Assembly: GCA_050953005.1 (NCBI GenBank)
Contig: JBMNLV010000014.1
Span: 62,001-126,000 of the forward strand
Length of the DNA stretch: 64,000 nucleotides
DNA from: UBA6115 sp050953005
GTDB taxonomy: Bacteria; Bacillota; Clostridia; Christensenellales; Aristaeellaceae
Direction: 5' to 3'
Shown here: piece after piece, positions 9,800-18,861 of the stretch
How the letters are laid out: each line of letters starts with the position of its first letter
Numbering within the stretch: the first letter of the stretch is position 1
Notes under the pieces: model-generated
Told to the model about the DNA's origin: nothing
The model's input: only the letters and a program-made list of their open reading frames with translations
Databases searched by the model: none
Position numbers and translations under genes: made by a program

Positions 9800-10664
9800 C
9801 CTGACTCTTAGCAGTGAAACTAACGTAGGGGATAACGATAAAGGCCATCAGCAAAACCATGAAACAGGCGATGGCTGCGCCGTACCCCCAGTGATTATAC
9901 TCGAACGTCTGCGAATACATGTAAGAAGCTAGCACCTGCGATGCATTATTCGGACCGCCGTCTGTAAGGCCGATGATGATATCGAACGCTTTGAGCGCGC
10001 CTATCATCAACGTTGAAATAACCACGACGAATGTGTTACGAAGTAGCGGAATGGTGATGTTGACAAAACGACGGAAATTGCCCGCTCCATCAATTATCGC
10101 AGCTTCTATAATCTCTTTGGAAATGGTTTGCAATCCGGCAAGAAAAAGAATCATGGGCTGACCAATGGCCTGCCATTGTGCTGCGAAAAAACACGCTAAC
10201 AGTGCAGACTGTGACTGGGAAAGCCACGCTTGTCCTGTCTTAATGCCAAAAGCTAAAAGCAGCTGATTGATAAACCCAAACATGGGATGATAAATCCACC
10301 GCCATATGATGGCAACAGCAATGAGCGCCACTACAGAGGGCATGTAAAACAGTCCGCGAAAAAATGTGCGGCCTGGAAAGCTGCGGTTTAAAATGACAGC
10401 CAGAAGAAGTGAAAGACCTGTTGTGAAGATCAGTGACAGAACCATCCAAATCACGGAGTTACCAAAAGATATTAGGAAGATGCTGTCCTTAAAAAGCGCG
10501 GTAAAGTTTTGTAGCCCGCAAAAGGTCCAGTTGCTAATGCCGCTTCCGGTAAACAAGCTAAGATATAAGGAATAGAATACAGGAAAAATAATGACGGAAA
10601 GATAAATCACGGCAGCCGGCAGTATAAACAAAATTGCGGCAGGCTCGGTACGTTTATTATTCAT
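9789..10664 (-). CDS. Sugar ABC transporter permease (MalF/UgpA type)
   Basis: Permease of 291 residues. ATG 10664 (MNNKRTEPAAILF) follows GTGGGGAA and is preferred over an upstream in-frame start at 10688. The first helix FILPAAVIYLSVIIFPVFYS and the EAA loop IEAAIIDGAGNFRRFVNITIP are typical of MalF-type subunits. It is encoded between the binding protein and the MalG-type permease and forms the heterodimeric channel with the latter. Confidence 0.9.
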   Translation of the reverse strand: MNNKRTEPAAILFILPAAVIYLSVIIFPVFYSLYLSLFTGSGISNWTFCGLQNFTALFKDSIFLISFGNSVIWMVLSLIFTTGLSLLLAVILNRSFPGRTFFRGLFYMPSVVALIAVAIIWRWIYHPMFGFINQLLLAFGIKTGQAWLSQSQSALLACFFAAQWQAIGQPMILFLAGLQTISKEIIEAAIIDGAGNFRRFVNITIPLLRNTFVVVISTLMIGALKAFDIIIGLTDGGPNNASQVLASYMYSQTFEYNHWGYGAAIACFMVLLMAFIVIPYVSFTAKSQDDH

Positions 10665-10695
10665 ATTTTCCCCACATGTTCTGAACAAAATAGCG

Positions 10696-10731
10696 TGGCC
10701 CTCGCCGTTTCTCTTTGCGAGACGAGGGCCA
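10696..10731. promoter_or_regulatory. Intercistronic hairpin downstream of the binding-protein gene
   Basis: Arms TGGCCCTCG (10696-10704) and CGAGGGCCA (10723-10731) are exact complements around an 18-nt loop. It lies in the 83-bp gap between the binding-protein gene and the permease genes on the minus strand. There is no T-tract. It is analogous to the hairpins at 3726 and 13678. Confidence 0.6.
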
Positions 10732-10747
10732 GCTATTCCTTTACATA

Positions 10748-11974
10748 TTACTTTGCAGCGAGATACTTTTCAACCGCGGCTTGAATCGCAGCGGCAGCCT
10801 GCTCGGGAGTTGTTGAATCCATAGCAAGGGCGTCCTGTTGGTTGAACAATACATCGGCGACTTCTGTTGGGAAGGCCTGATCCGTGATAGTGAAGGAACC
10901 GGCGGTCTTGGCATACTCAAACACCTCTTTGGCATGAGGCGCTGTATCAGGATAGGAAAAGTTTGCCAAAGGCAGCGCTAGTTGGTTGGTAGTATCATTG
11001 GCGAAGATGTGGATAATGTATTGTACGGCAGCGTCCACCTGCTCGGGGGTCAGTTTCTTATTCAGCTGCACCATTTCGCCAAAGGCAGAGATGCGGCCGG
11101 TACCATTAGGAAAGGGAAACCAGTTAAAATCATTGATATCGAGTCCCTCATTAGTGACTGTATTGTCAAACCACTGTCCCTCGGGATCCATAGCGGCTTG
11201 ACCCGTAGCAAGCATTAATAAAGTATCGTCAGGGCTACTGGTGATGAAGCCTTCGGGGAAATATCCCTTGTGAACCCACTCCTGATACTTGGCGAGGGCC
11301 TTGATCACAGCTTCACAGTCCCAGCTAGCGGTCATGTTTTGCAATTCATCATGCAGCTCGGGGCCGGCATAGTATTCAATCAACTGTTCAATGATACGCA
11401 TCAAATGCCAGCCGTACATACCGGCAGTTGCGAAGGGCACAACGCTGTTGTCCTTAAACTTCGCGCAGACGGCTTCCAGTTCTTCGAAGGTGGTAGGAAC
11501 AGCCACGCCAAACTTTTCAAAAACATCTTTCTTATAATACATGGTTAGCATTGCCATGCTGGTGGGAATACCTGCCAGCTGACCGCTCAGCGTACACAGA
11601 TCCAGCGCACCACCGTTGAAGAGAGAACGCCAATCGTGATCGGCGGCATATTGAGCAAGGTCGTAGATGCAGCCGTTGGTGGCATAATATCCGCCCAGAC
11701 TTCCGCCCCAGTTAAACCACATGTCAGGCAGCGTATCAGAAGAAGCAGCTACCTTCAGCGCTAATTTGATATCATCGGTGGCATAGTATGATACCGTGAT
11801 TTTCACCTCAGGATGCTCCGCTAGGTAGGCTTCGGTCATAGGTTCGATGGACTTTTTTTGGCCACTGTGAGCCCAATAGGTGAGTTCCACTGGGGCTTTT
11901 TCTGCGAAACCGGCGGAGATGGATACGCAGAACGTTAACACAAGAACACAAGCCAATATCTTTTTGATCGACAT
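10748..11974 (-). CDS. Extracellular sugar-binding protein (family 1)
   Basis: Binding protein of 408 residues for the minus-strand importer. ATG 11974 follows AAGGAGGGTAATT; the frame is open upstream to 12046, but that region has no site. The signal peptide is MSIKKILACVLVLTFCVSIS then AGFAE. Mature features of MalE-type proteins follow: VELTYWAHSGQKKSIEPM, SSDTLPDMWFNWGGS and GIPTSMAMLTMYYKKDVFEK. It heads the operon with two permeases and is divergent from the next importer. The substrate cannot be read from the sequence. Confidence 0.88.
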   Translation of the reverse strand: MSIKKILACVLVLTFCVSISAGFAEKAPVELTYWAHSGQKKSIEPMTEAYLAEHPEVKITVSYYATDDIKLALKVAASSDTLPDMWFNWGGSLGGYYATNGCIYDLAQYAADHDWRSLFNGGALDLCTLSGQLAGIPTSMAMLTMYYKKDVFEKFGVAVPTTFEELEAVCAKFKDNSVVPFATAGMYGWHLMRIIEQLIEYYAGPELHDELQNMTASWDCEAVIKALAKYQEWVHKGYFPEGFITSSPDDTLLMLATGQAAMDPEGQWFDNTVTNEGLDINDFNWFPFPNGTGRISAFGEMVQLNKKLTPEQVDAAVQYIIHIFANDTTNQLALPLANFSYPDTAPHAKEVFEYAKTAGSFTITDQAFPTEVADVLFNQQDALAMDSTTPEQAAAAIQAAVEKYLAAK

Positions 11975-12063
11975 AATTACCCTCCTTATTAAATTCTCGA
12001 GTTTCAGTAATCCGGTTTTTCTGTCTGCAGACAGATAAGCACGCATGTGCTATATGCTAAAAT

Positions 12064-12091
12064 ATTATATACATACTGTCCATTTTGTCAA
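12064..12091 (-). promoter_or_regulatory. Sigma-A promoter of the minus-strand importer operon
   Basis: On the minus strand: TTGACA (12091-12086), a 16-nt spacer and TATAAT (12069-12064). Both hexamers are perfect consensus. It lies 90 bp upstream of the binding-protein start. Confidence 0.65.
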
Positions 12092-12097
12092 GTTAAT

Positions 12098-12222
12098 TAT
12101 ACGAAAACTCGGAAAACTCGGAAAACAAATATACGAAAACTCGGAAAACAAAGAAAATGCAGTCGGTGAGGAACAGAAAATGCAGTCGGTGAGGAACAGA
12201 AAATGCAGTCTGGTGAGGAACA
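12098..12222 (+). repeat. Nested short tandem repeats in a divergent promoter region
   Basis: Two repeat families lie head to tail. First, a TATACGAAAACTCGGAAAAC unit occurs at about 12098 and again at 12130, with an extra TCGGAAAAC copy between. Second, a 23-bp unit GAAAATGCAGTCGGTGAGG+AACA occurs three times in a row (12153-12175, 12176-12198, 12199-12222, the last with one extra T). They sit between the two divergent sugar importer promoters and could be protein-binding iterons or replication-slippage products. Confidence 0.85.
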
Positions 12223-12226
12223 ATCA

Positions 12227-12255
12227 TTGTATTTTCTATGATGTTGTGCTAATAT
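12227..12255 (+). promoter_or_regulatory. Putative sigma-A promoter of the plus-strand importer operon
   Basis: TTGTAT (12227-12232), a 17-nt spacer and TAATAT (12250-12255). It is 74 bp upstream of the binding-protein start and just downstream of the tandem repeats. Confidence 0.5.
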
Positions 12256-12328
12256 AAATGTAAAATTGGGAGTTGAATGAGTGCTCTCAATAAGAAAAAG
12301 AATACAATATGAAAGGAGACCTGTCTGT

Positions 12329-13657
12329 ATGAAACGTTTCTTGTCGATGATGCTGACCATTTCCCTTTTTCTAGGTGTGATAACGCTTAGCGCGATGGCC
12401 GAGACGAAGGATTACTCAAAAATTACCATTCGTTTGGCCAACCACGACACACCCGGATCCCAAAGCCCGGAGGTTCCCATCGAAATAGCCAATTTCCAGG
12501 CTGTGGCTGACCGTATGGGATTCACGCTTGAAATTGAAGGCATCTCGGGTGACGAACTGCGCAACAAAATCAAGGTTGACGCTGCGGCGGATAATCTGCC
12601 TGATCTTTTTAAGTTTTGGAACGGTGGCGTAATGATGGATTATGTCGCGGCGGGCTTGATCCAACCCATTGACGATTACCTTGCGTTGAGCACCTTTGTT
12701 AAAGAAGAAAACTACCCGGAGAGCGCCTGGCTAAATACCTATTATGAAGGTGTCCGTTATGCTATTCCCTACCAACAGGGCATCGGCGTATTTCTGGCAA
12801 ACACCGAAATCTTTGAGGAGTGCGGCGTACCACTTCCGGTCGATGGCTGGTCTCTGGATGAATTCTTGGCAGCATGCAAAGTATTCCGCGAGCATGGCTA
12901 TCAACCAACGAATGTCGGCTCTTTGGGGGGTAACCCCTCCCACTTCTTCTATGGGGATTTCGTCTGCCAGTATGCCGATGGCAATGAGCTGACTGCCACT
13001 ATCTCTGAACACCTGCAGTTTGACAACCCTACTTTCCGCAAAGCGGCAGAGTACATGGAAGTTATGCGTGTGGGCGGCGCATTCCCGGATGACGTGGCCG
13101 CAGCTGGCGACTGGACCCCAAGTGCCGTTATGTACGCCGAAGGCAAGAGTGCCATGTGTTACACCTTCGGCTGGACATTCAGCCACTTTGATGAGGACAT
13201 GGTCGCCAAGAGCGAGCCCATCCCGCTGCCCAAACTACCGGACAGTGACCGTGATCCCAAGCATTTTATTCAAGGCACCGTTAATGATAACTATATGATT
13301 TCTAAGAAGGCTTGGGCAGATCCTCTCAAGCGCGATTGCATTGTCGCGCTGCTGGATCAGTTCTTTGGCGTGATTGAACCGGAAGTCGCCCGTATCGGCG
13401 CCCGGGTACCAGTAGATCGCTCGGTGTTGGCACAGGTGGACTATACTCTGGACAAGACCATGATGGGCAAGGTGATGGCCTACCGCATTGCAAACAACGT
13501 AGAAGGCTCTCCGATGATCTGGCAGAGTTGCCCGGATACCAAAACCCAGTTTGATTACCAAGCCTATCTGGATGAACTGTGGGCCGGCTCCATCAGCCCT
13601 GACACTTTTATGAAGAAAACACAAGCTTCCTTTGATGAGTACAGAGATGACCAATAA
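12329..13657 (+). CDS. Extracellular sugar-binding protein (family 1)
   Basis: Binding protein of 442 residues, first gene of a five-gene operon. ATG 12329 follows GAAAGGAGACC. The signal peptide is MKRFLSMMLTISLFLGVITL then SAMAE. Mature motifs include DAAADNLPDLFKFWNGG and the C-terminal SFDEYRDDQ. Downstream are two permeases and two putative DUF4038-type glycosidases, suggesting import of oligosaccharides that those enzymes then process inside the cell. Confidence 0.88.
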   Translation: MKRFLSMMLTISLFLGVITLSAMAETKDYSKITIRLANHDTPGSQSPEVPIEIANFQAVADRMGFTLEIEGISGDELRNKIKVDAAADNLPDLFKFWNGGVMMDYVAAGLIQPIDDYLALSTFVKEENYPESAWLNTYYEGVRYAIPYQQGIGVFLANTEIFEECGVPLPVDGWSLDEFLAACKVFREHGYQPTNVGSLGGNPSHFFYGDFVCQYADGNELTATISEHLQFDNPTFRKAAEYMEVMRVGGAFPDDVAAAGDWTPSAVMYAEGKSAMCYTFGWTFSHFDEDMVAKSEPIPLPKLPDSDRDPKHFIQGTVNDNYMISKKAWADPLKRDCIVALLDQFFGVIEPEVARIGARVPVDRSVLAQVDYTLDKTMMGKVMAYRIANNVEGSPMIWQSCPDTKTQFDYQAYLDELWAGSISPDTFMKKTQASFDEYRDDQ

Positions 13658-13677
13658 ATTCTAGAGATTCGCAATAG

Positions 13678-13711
13678 GTTGGGCAGGGGCGCTTTGGCGC
13701 CCCTGCCCAAC
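13678..13711. promoter_or_regulatory. Intercistronic hairpin after binding-protein gene
   Basis: Perfect 15-bp stem GTTGGGCAGGGGCGC (13678-13692), loop TTTG, then the exact complement to 13711. It is followed by CTGAAAGG, which is the next gene's ribosome site rather than a T-tract. It lies between binding-protein and permease genes, like the hairpins at 3726 and 10696. Confidence 0.8.
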
Positions 13712-13730
13712 CTGAAAGGGGTAGTGTGGA

Positions 13731-14603
13731 ATGCACGTACTACGCAGGCATCGGCTGATCACTTTGTTTTTTGTGCTCCCAGCCTTCTTGCTTTTTACTT
13801 ACTTCATTGTCTATGCGGTAGGACAGACCGCATTTTTTTCCCTAACCCGATGGAAGATTCCGGGTCGTCCTAGTTTTATCGGCATTAACAATTATACGCG
13901 TCTGGTACAGCTAGAAGATTTCTGGATTGTCATGCAAAACAACTTCCTGGGCTTGATTATCGCGTTGATTATCCAACTCACCCTAGGTCTTGTTTTTGCT
14001 TACCTGCTGTACAGGACAAAATACGGCATGCGTCTCTTCCGCTCCCTGGTGTTTGTACCGGTCATCATGTCTGGCGCTGCAGTTGCGTTGATTTTTACTT
14101 TGCTGTTTGATGGCAATCTTGGGCCGGTCAATGTGCTGCTGCGACAAGCAGGTTTGGATCATTTAGCCAAAAACTGGATGAGTGATCCGGGGTTGATTTT
14201 CTATGTGGTGCTCTTTCCGATGATCTATCAGTATATAGGTTCTTATATCATCATTTTATTGGCTGGAATGCAGTCCATCTCTGGTGAAATCATTGAAAGC
14301 GCCCAGATTGATGGCGCAAACTCTTTTCAGGTGTTCACACGGATTGTCATCCCGTCCCAAGTTGATATCATCCTGATGTGCGCCATCATGATTACTAGCG
14401 GCTCCTTCAAGGCTTTTGAGCACTCCTACATCATGACGTATGGTTATAGCGCTCGCGGTGCTTTTTTGGGGGTGTATATGTACATCACCTCCTTCAACCA
14501 GAACAACTTTGGCCGGGGTTCAGCGTTGGCCATCATCATCCTTGTACTGTCTCTTGCTTTTACCCTTCTTTGGCAACGTATTGCCAAAAGATATGAATAT
14601 TAG
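13731..14603 (+). CDS. Sugar ABC transporter permease (MalF type)
   Basis: Permease of 290 residues, ATG 13731 behind GAAAGGGG. The first helix is LITLFFVLPAFLLFTYFIVY. The EAA loop is IESAQIDGANSFQVFTRIVIP. It pairs with the next gene product, whose start is 8 bp downstream. There is no local ATPase. Confidence 0.9.
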   Translation: MHVLRRHRLITLFFVLPAFLLFTYFIVYAVGQTAFFSLTRWKIPGRPSFIGINNYTRLVQLEDFWIVMQNNFLGLIIALIIQLTLGLVFAYLLYRTKYGMRLFRSLVFVPVIMSGAAVALIFTLLFDGNLGPVNVLLRQAGLDHLAKNWMSDPGLIFYVVLFPMIYQYIGSYIIILLAGMQSISGEIIESAQIDGANSFQVFTRIVIPSQVDIILMCAIMITSGSFKAFEHSYIMTYGYSARGAFLGVYMYITSFNQNNFGRGSALAIIILVLSLAFTLLWQRIAKRYEY

Positions 14604-14611
14604 GAGATATC

Positions 14612-15463
14612 ATGAACATCGTTGTGAAGACCCCACGCAAGAAGCTTTCTGCAGGCAAAATAGGCGTATATGCCCGTTATATAACGTTGATTTTATGGTG
14701 CGCGACAACTGTTTTTCCCTTTGCTTGGACGATACTGAGTTCATTCAAGAATAACCAGCAGATTTATGGAGCGCCCCTTGCCTGGCCAAACCCAGCGGTA
14801 CTGGGTAACTTTGGTAAGGCCTGGGAAGGAACTAACGTGTTGGTGACCGGCACAAACAGTCTACTGTATTCGATGCTTACTGTAATATTTACGCTGGCCA
14901 TCGCAGCTCCTGCAGCGTTTTATTGCTCAAAAATTGCTAAAAACCGCCTGCTGCATACTTATTTTGTGACCGGCATCATGATTCCTGTTCATGCCATCCT
15001 GATTCCCTGTTTCATCACCCTGCGCAACTTACAAGCTTTTGACTCAAAATGGGGCATAGTGTTGCTTTATGTGGCGGTCAATCTGGCTTTCAGCATCTTT
15101 ATTCTTTCGGGGTTTATGAACTCCCTTCCAAACGAACTGATTGAAGCCTCAGTCATTGACGGGTGCGGCCCAATCCGCGTGTTTTTGACCATGCTTCCGC
15201 TAACTAAGGCTGGTCTGGCCACTGCGATGACTTTTGTCTTTCTGGGTGTTTGGAATGAGATGTTGTTTGCAATGATTATGTTGCCCAGTCCAGTGAACAG
15301 AACCTTGAATGTTGCAGCTATCAATTTGAGGGGACAGTTTGTCTCAGACCAGGGTTTGTTGTCCGCTGGGTTGGTTATTTTGATTGTGCCAGCTATTATC
15401 ATCTACACCCTCTTCCAGGAACAGGTAGTCAAGGGATTGACTGCTGGAGCAGTGAAAGGATAA
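14612..15463 (+). CDS. Sugar ABC transporter permease (MalG/AraQ type)
   Basis: Permease of 283 residues with an N-terminal helix (TTVFPFAWTILSSFKNNQQI), a coupling loop IEASVIDGCGPIRVFLTMLP and the usual terminus VVKGLTAGAVKG. The ATG at 14612 follows AGGAG. It is 5 bp from the glycosidase-like gene downstream, so importer and enzyme genes are one transcript. Confidence 0.9.
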   Translation: MNIVVKTPRKKLSAGKIGVYARYITLILWCATTVFPFAWTILSSFKNNQQIYGAPLAWPNPAVLGNFGKAWEGTNVLVTGTNSLLYSMLTVIFTLAIAAPAAFYCSKIAKNRLLHTYFVTGIMIPVHAILIPCFITLRNLQAFDSKWGIVLLYVAVNLAFSIFILSGFMNSLPNELIEASVIDGCGPIRVFLTMLPLTKAGLATAMTFVFLGVWNEMLFAMIMLPSPVNRTLNVAAINLRGQFVSDQGLLSAGLVILIVPAIIIYTLFQEQVVKGLTAGAVKG

Positions 15464-15468
15464 TAATC

Positions 15469-16755
15469 ATGAGAAAATTGACTATTAGCACTGAAAAACG
15501 ATGCTTTACTGATAACGGCAACCCTTTTTTCTATCTGGCGGACACACTGTGGATGGCATTTTCCAAGTTAGAAATATGCGAATGGGAGGAAATTCTGCAG
15601 TTGCGTCGCCTGCAGCGCTTCAACGTGGTGCAAATCAGCGCGCTCCCCATTTCGCACGATAACTCCCAGGATGAGGATGCCCTTATGCCCTTTGTGAAAA
15701 GTAGCGAAGGCAGGTGGGACTTTACTACCATCAACAAAGTCTATTTTGACAAAGCTTGTCAAATGTTGGAATTGGCAGTCGAATATGGGTTTACGCCTTG
15801 CATTCATCTGTTGTGGGCAAATTATGTGCCCGATACTTGGGCTGCTAAGCGTTCCCCCGAGACAGTGATGGGACTGGAAGAAGCAATGAATTATGTGGAC
15901 TATGCTGTGAAACGCTTTCGACCATACCAAGTGACCTATTCAATCTCTGGCGACACCAACTTTGAAACTGAACGTGTGTGCAAGTATTATGGAGAGGCAA
16001 TCACCAGGATACGCAGGTTAGACCCGGAGGCCATGATTACTCTACACTTGCAGCCCCATGCTGAAGTGCCGATAGAGTTGGGTGAAATGATTGATTATTA
16101 TACCTTCCAGGGTGGCCATACAAAGTCCGGTGCTGATTACAACAACCAATATCGCTTCGCGCGCTTCTATTGGGACAGGCCTGGCAATAAACCTGTAATC
16201 AATACTGAACCTCCCTACGATGGACATGGATGGGGTCATGAATACGGCAGGCATAGCGCCTTTGATGTACGTCGCGCAATGTGGCAGAGTCTGCTTTCAG
16301 GGGCCCAAGCTGGAATTACATACGGTGCCCATGGTTTGTGGAGTATGCACCGAGCGGGACAGGAGTTTACCAGCGTGGCGTTTTCAGGCCATCCCTTTGA
16401 TTGGCGGACTTCCTTATACTTAGAGGGAGCCTGGGAGCCTTCCTTTATTCGCCATCTCTGGGAGCAGTATGACCTCTTTGGGCTGGTACCCTGGGATGAT
16501 CTGGAAGGTCAGCATGAGTCTATCCGTCTGTCATCTTCGGATCAGTGGCATGTATTATATGTTCCCTATCCCACTGATGTGAGGCTTCCCTTTGGCTTGG
16601 AGGAAGAGCATCAGATTATCCTATTTGAACTGAAGAACAAGCGCAGGTTATATTCGGAGTTTATTGCGGATGCAAATGCTGGGGTTTTACTGATGCCTCA
16701 AGTTAACAGCGATGTAGTTTATTTGATAAGGAGAAGCGATAATGAAAGAAATTGA
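15469..16755 (+). CDS. DUF4038-type putative glycoside hydrolase
   Basis: Cytoplasmic protein of 428 residues with no signal. The N-terminus CFTDNGNPFFYLADTLW is the DUF4038 entry motif (NGKPFF-LGDT-W in relatives). Barrel features follow: RFNVVQISALP, TYSISGDTNF and KPVINTEPPYDG, where the Glu is a candidate catalytic residue, then GAQAGITYGAHGLWSMH. This matches the family that includes GH140 apiosidases. It likely trims an imported oligosaccharide. It overlaps the next gene by 14 bases. Confidence 0.78.
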   Translation: MRKLTISTEKRCFTDNGNPFFYLADTLWMAFSKLEICEWEEILQLRRLQRFNVVQISALPISHDNSQDEDALMPFVKSSEGRWDFTTINKVYFDKACQMLELAVEYGFTPCIHLLWANYVPDTWAAKRSPETVMGLEEAMNYVDYAVKRFRPYQVTYSISGDTNFETERVCKYYGEAITRIRRLDPEAMITLHLQPHAEVPIELGEMIDYYTFQGGHTKSGADYNNQYRFARFYWDRPGNKPVINTEPPYDGHGWGHEYGRHSAFDVRRAMWQSLLSGAQAGITYGAHGLWSMHRAGQEFTSVAFSGHPFDWRTSLYLEGAWEPSFIRHLWEQYDLFGLVPWDDLEGQHESIRLSSSDQWHVLYVPYPTDVRLPFGLEEEHQIILFELKNKRRLYSEFIADANAGVLLMPQVNSDVVYLIRRSDNERN

Positions 16756-18241
16756 ACGCTGGAGCATCTATGAGTTGATCTTGCCCCACAAGATTGAAAA
16801 AGGAAACCCTTTCACTGTACGTGTGTCCGCCCTGTTCACAGGCCCTGATGGTACACAGCGGGTGGATGGATTCTACAATGGACATGGAGCCTATGTCATT
16901 CGGTATATGCCAAAGGAGCAGGGACGGTACACAGTTCGGGTGCTCTCAGAGATCTCTGCTCTGCACGGTAAGGAGGACAGCTTCACTGCGATACCCGCCG
17001 GAAAAGGCAACCATGGGCCTGCTGTTGTAAAAGGGACCCGTTTTACTTATGCGGACGGTAGCCCTTTGTTTATCTCCGGTACCACGGCTTATGTCTGGCA
17101 CCATCGTCCTGAAGAGGTCAGGGAGCAAACGTTGGAATCCTTCACGCGGTATCGGTTCAATAAAATACGCATGTTGTTCTTCCCCAAGCACTACACCGGT
17201 GGATACAACGCTGTCAATGTAAGCTACGAACCGCCTTGTTATCCCTTTGAAGGCAAGCCCGGTTTCTTCGATTTTTATCGTCCAAATTCTCAGTACTTTG
17301 AAGAGTTCGAGGACCGGCTCCAAGAACTCATGGAGCGAGATATCTTCGCGGATGTCATACTTTTCCATCCTTATGACTTCGGACACTGGTCCATTGACAC
17401 TGGCATGGATGAAGACGCAGCGCTGTTTTACCTAAAATATATCATCGCACGCCTTGCGTCTTTCCGAAATGTATGGTGGAGCCTGGCGAATGAATACGAC
17501 ATCAAGATGCTGGACACCAGCCGTATGGTGGTGGGCTACGATGTCAGAGACTGGGATGTTATCGGAGAGTTTATTAAAGCGCGCGATCCTTCTCATCTAC
17601 CGATTTCCTGCCATAACATCCCCTTTGGACGGATTTACCCTGATAGACCCTGGATGAGCCACGTAAGCTACCAGCATCCTGATACCTATACACTTTTGTT
17701 GGAATTGCTGGAAACCTATCAAAAACCGGTTATCAATGATGAATACCAGTATGAAGGCAATATCATTGATGAATGGGGGAATTCCTCACCGCAAACTATG
17801 TTAGAGCGACATTGGCGCAGTCTTATGGCTGGAGGTTATGCAACACATGGCGAGGCGTTTATCCGGGACAACAACCGTGATATCTTCTGGTCATATGGTG
17901 GAGAAATGATTGGGGAAAGCGCACCGCGTATTGCCTATATGCATGAAATCATCAAAAGCGTCCCTCTAGATGAGATGAGTAGGGATTGGTTGAATTCCGA
18001 AGGTGTGAATTATTATGCGCTCAGCAAGGGTTTTGACTATTATCTGGTTTTCATGCGATATGAACTGAAGGGTAAGGCGCTCTGGATTGGACCGTACGAG
18101 GAAACAGTTCGCGACAATCTACGATATCACGCGACCTATTACGATATTTGGGAATGCAAACAAATCAAGGAGGAAATATTGACCGGCAGAATCACTGTGC
18201 CCATCACAGAGTGGACAGCTGTTGTGCTCAAGCGCATATAG
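16742..18241 (+). CDS. DUF5060/DUF5605-type putative glycoside hydrolase
   Basis: Protein of 499 residues with no signal. Residues 1-85 form a DUF5060-like beta domain (VDGFYNGHGAYVIRYMPKEQ). Residues 100-430 form a TIM-barrel-like domain opening with FTYADGSPLFISGTTAYVW. Candidate catalytic acids are E251 in VWWSLANEYDIK and E334 in KPVINDEYQYEG, the acid/base and nucleophile positions expected of a clan GH-A-like fold. A C-terminal beta domain follows. It is the last gene of the operon and is coupled to the preceding gene by a 14-base overlap. Specificity is not predictable. Confidence 0.78.
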   Translation: MKEIERWSIYELILPHKIEKGNPFTVRVSALFTGPDGTQRVDGFYNGHGAYVIRYMPKEQGRYTVRVLSEISALHGKEDSFTAIPAGKGNHGPAVVKGTRFTYADGSPLFISGTTAYVWHHRPEEVREQTLESFTRYRFNKIRMLFFPKHYTGGYNAVNVSYEPPCYPFEGKPGFFDFYRPNSQYFEEFEDRLQELMERDIFADVILFHPYDFGHWSIDTGMDEDAALFYLKYIIARLASFRNVWWSLANEYDIKMLDTSRMVVGYDVRDWDVIGEFIKARDPSHLPISCHNIPFGRIYPDRPWMSHVSYQHPDTYTLLLELLETYQKPVINDEYQYEGNIIDEWGNSSPQTMLERHWRSLMAGGYATHGEAFIRDNNRDIFWSYGGEMIGESAPRIAYMHEIIKSVPLDEMSRDWLNSEGVNYYALSKGFDYYLVFMRYELKGKALWIGPYEETVRDNLRYHATYYDIWECKQIKEEILTGRITVPITEWTAVVLKRI

Positions 18242-18402
18242 ACAGGGTTTGCCATCAAAAAGGACTTGAAGAATCAATGAAATCTAAAACAACCGTAGGT
18301 GTTTAGGAACTGTCCTTTTTTACGGGTTAATTATTGTTGTGGAACAAAGATTCGTCAGAACTAATAGCTGTGGTTTATTGATAAAGAAACGAGGGACGAG
18401 AG

Positions 18403-18769
18403 TATCTCTTTCTTTCAGATGGTTATCAAAAAGATATTAATCATTTATGCTGTTGCCATCGTTCTAATGGAGAATTGATTAACAACCGCAGCTTTTTCCC
18501 GGCGCATCAGGTGCAGACCGCAAGGAAGAAGCTGCTACAGGAAGCCGGAATGACGGTGGAAACCGTGGACTTCATCGAGATTCTCGCTGCGGTCGAACAG
18601 GTGACAGATGAGCGGTAGATTGCCGACAAGGTAAAGCAAATCCAGACCTACGCCCAGGTTGTCCGATGTGCTGGAGAAGGCGATGGGCAATTACCTGGAT
18701 TGGGAAGTCTATCATCACAAGGAACAATGCATCATAAACCTTGTCTTGTACCAGGAACTTTGTCCGTAA
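18403..18769 (+). pseudogene. Decayed coding remnant, family not recognised
   Basis: The 620 bp between the glycosidase and epimerase genes hold a broken reading frame. Codons from 18403 read YLFLSDGYQKDINHL, later SFFPAHQVQTARKKLLQEAG, and stop at TAG 18618. A second frame from about 18660 reads LSDVLEKAMGNYLDWEVYHH and stops at 18769. The codon texture is coding-like, but there is no start. It may be a mobile-element protein given the neighbourhood, but I cannot name it. The rest of the gap shows nothing else clear. Confidence 0.45.
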
Positions 18770-18861
18770 GTTAAACAGAATGGGCTTATTATAGCGCCAG
18801 CATGTTTCCTTATGCACAGGACGTGTTTTCTTATGCTGATTTCTTGAAAGAGGAGGATGGG

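Noticed and set aside
12045..12257. 70-codon open frame across the tandem repeats
   Set aside because: It is open only because of the repeats, has no ribosome site, and lies between two divergent promoters.
18257..18320. AAAAAGGAC ... GTCCTTTTT as terminator of the third sugar operon
   Set aside because: The arms are 46 nt apart, too far for a convincing intrinsic terminator, although partial function cannot be excluded.
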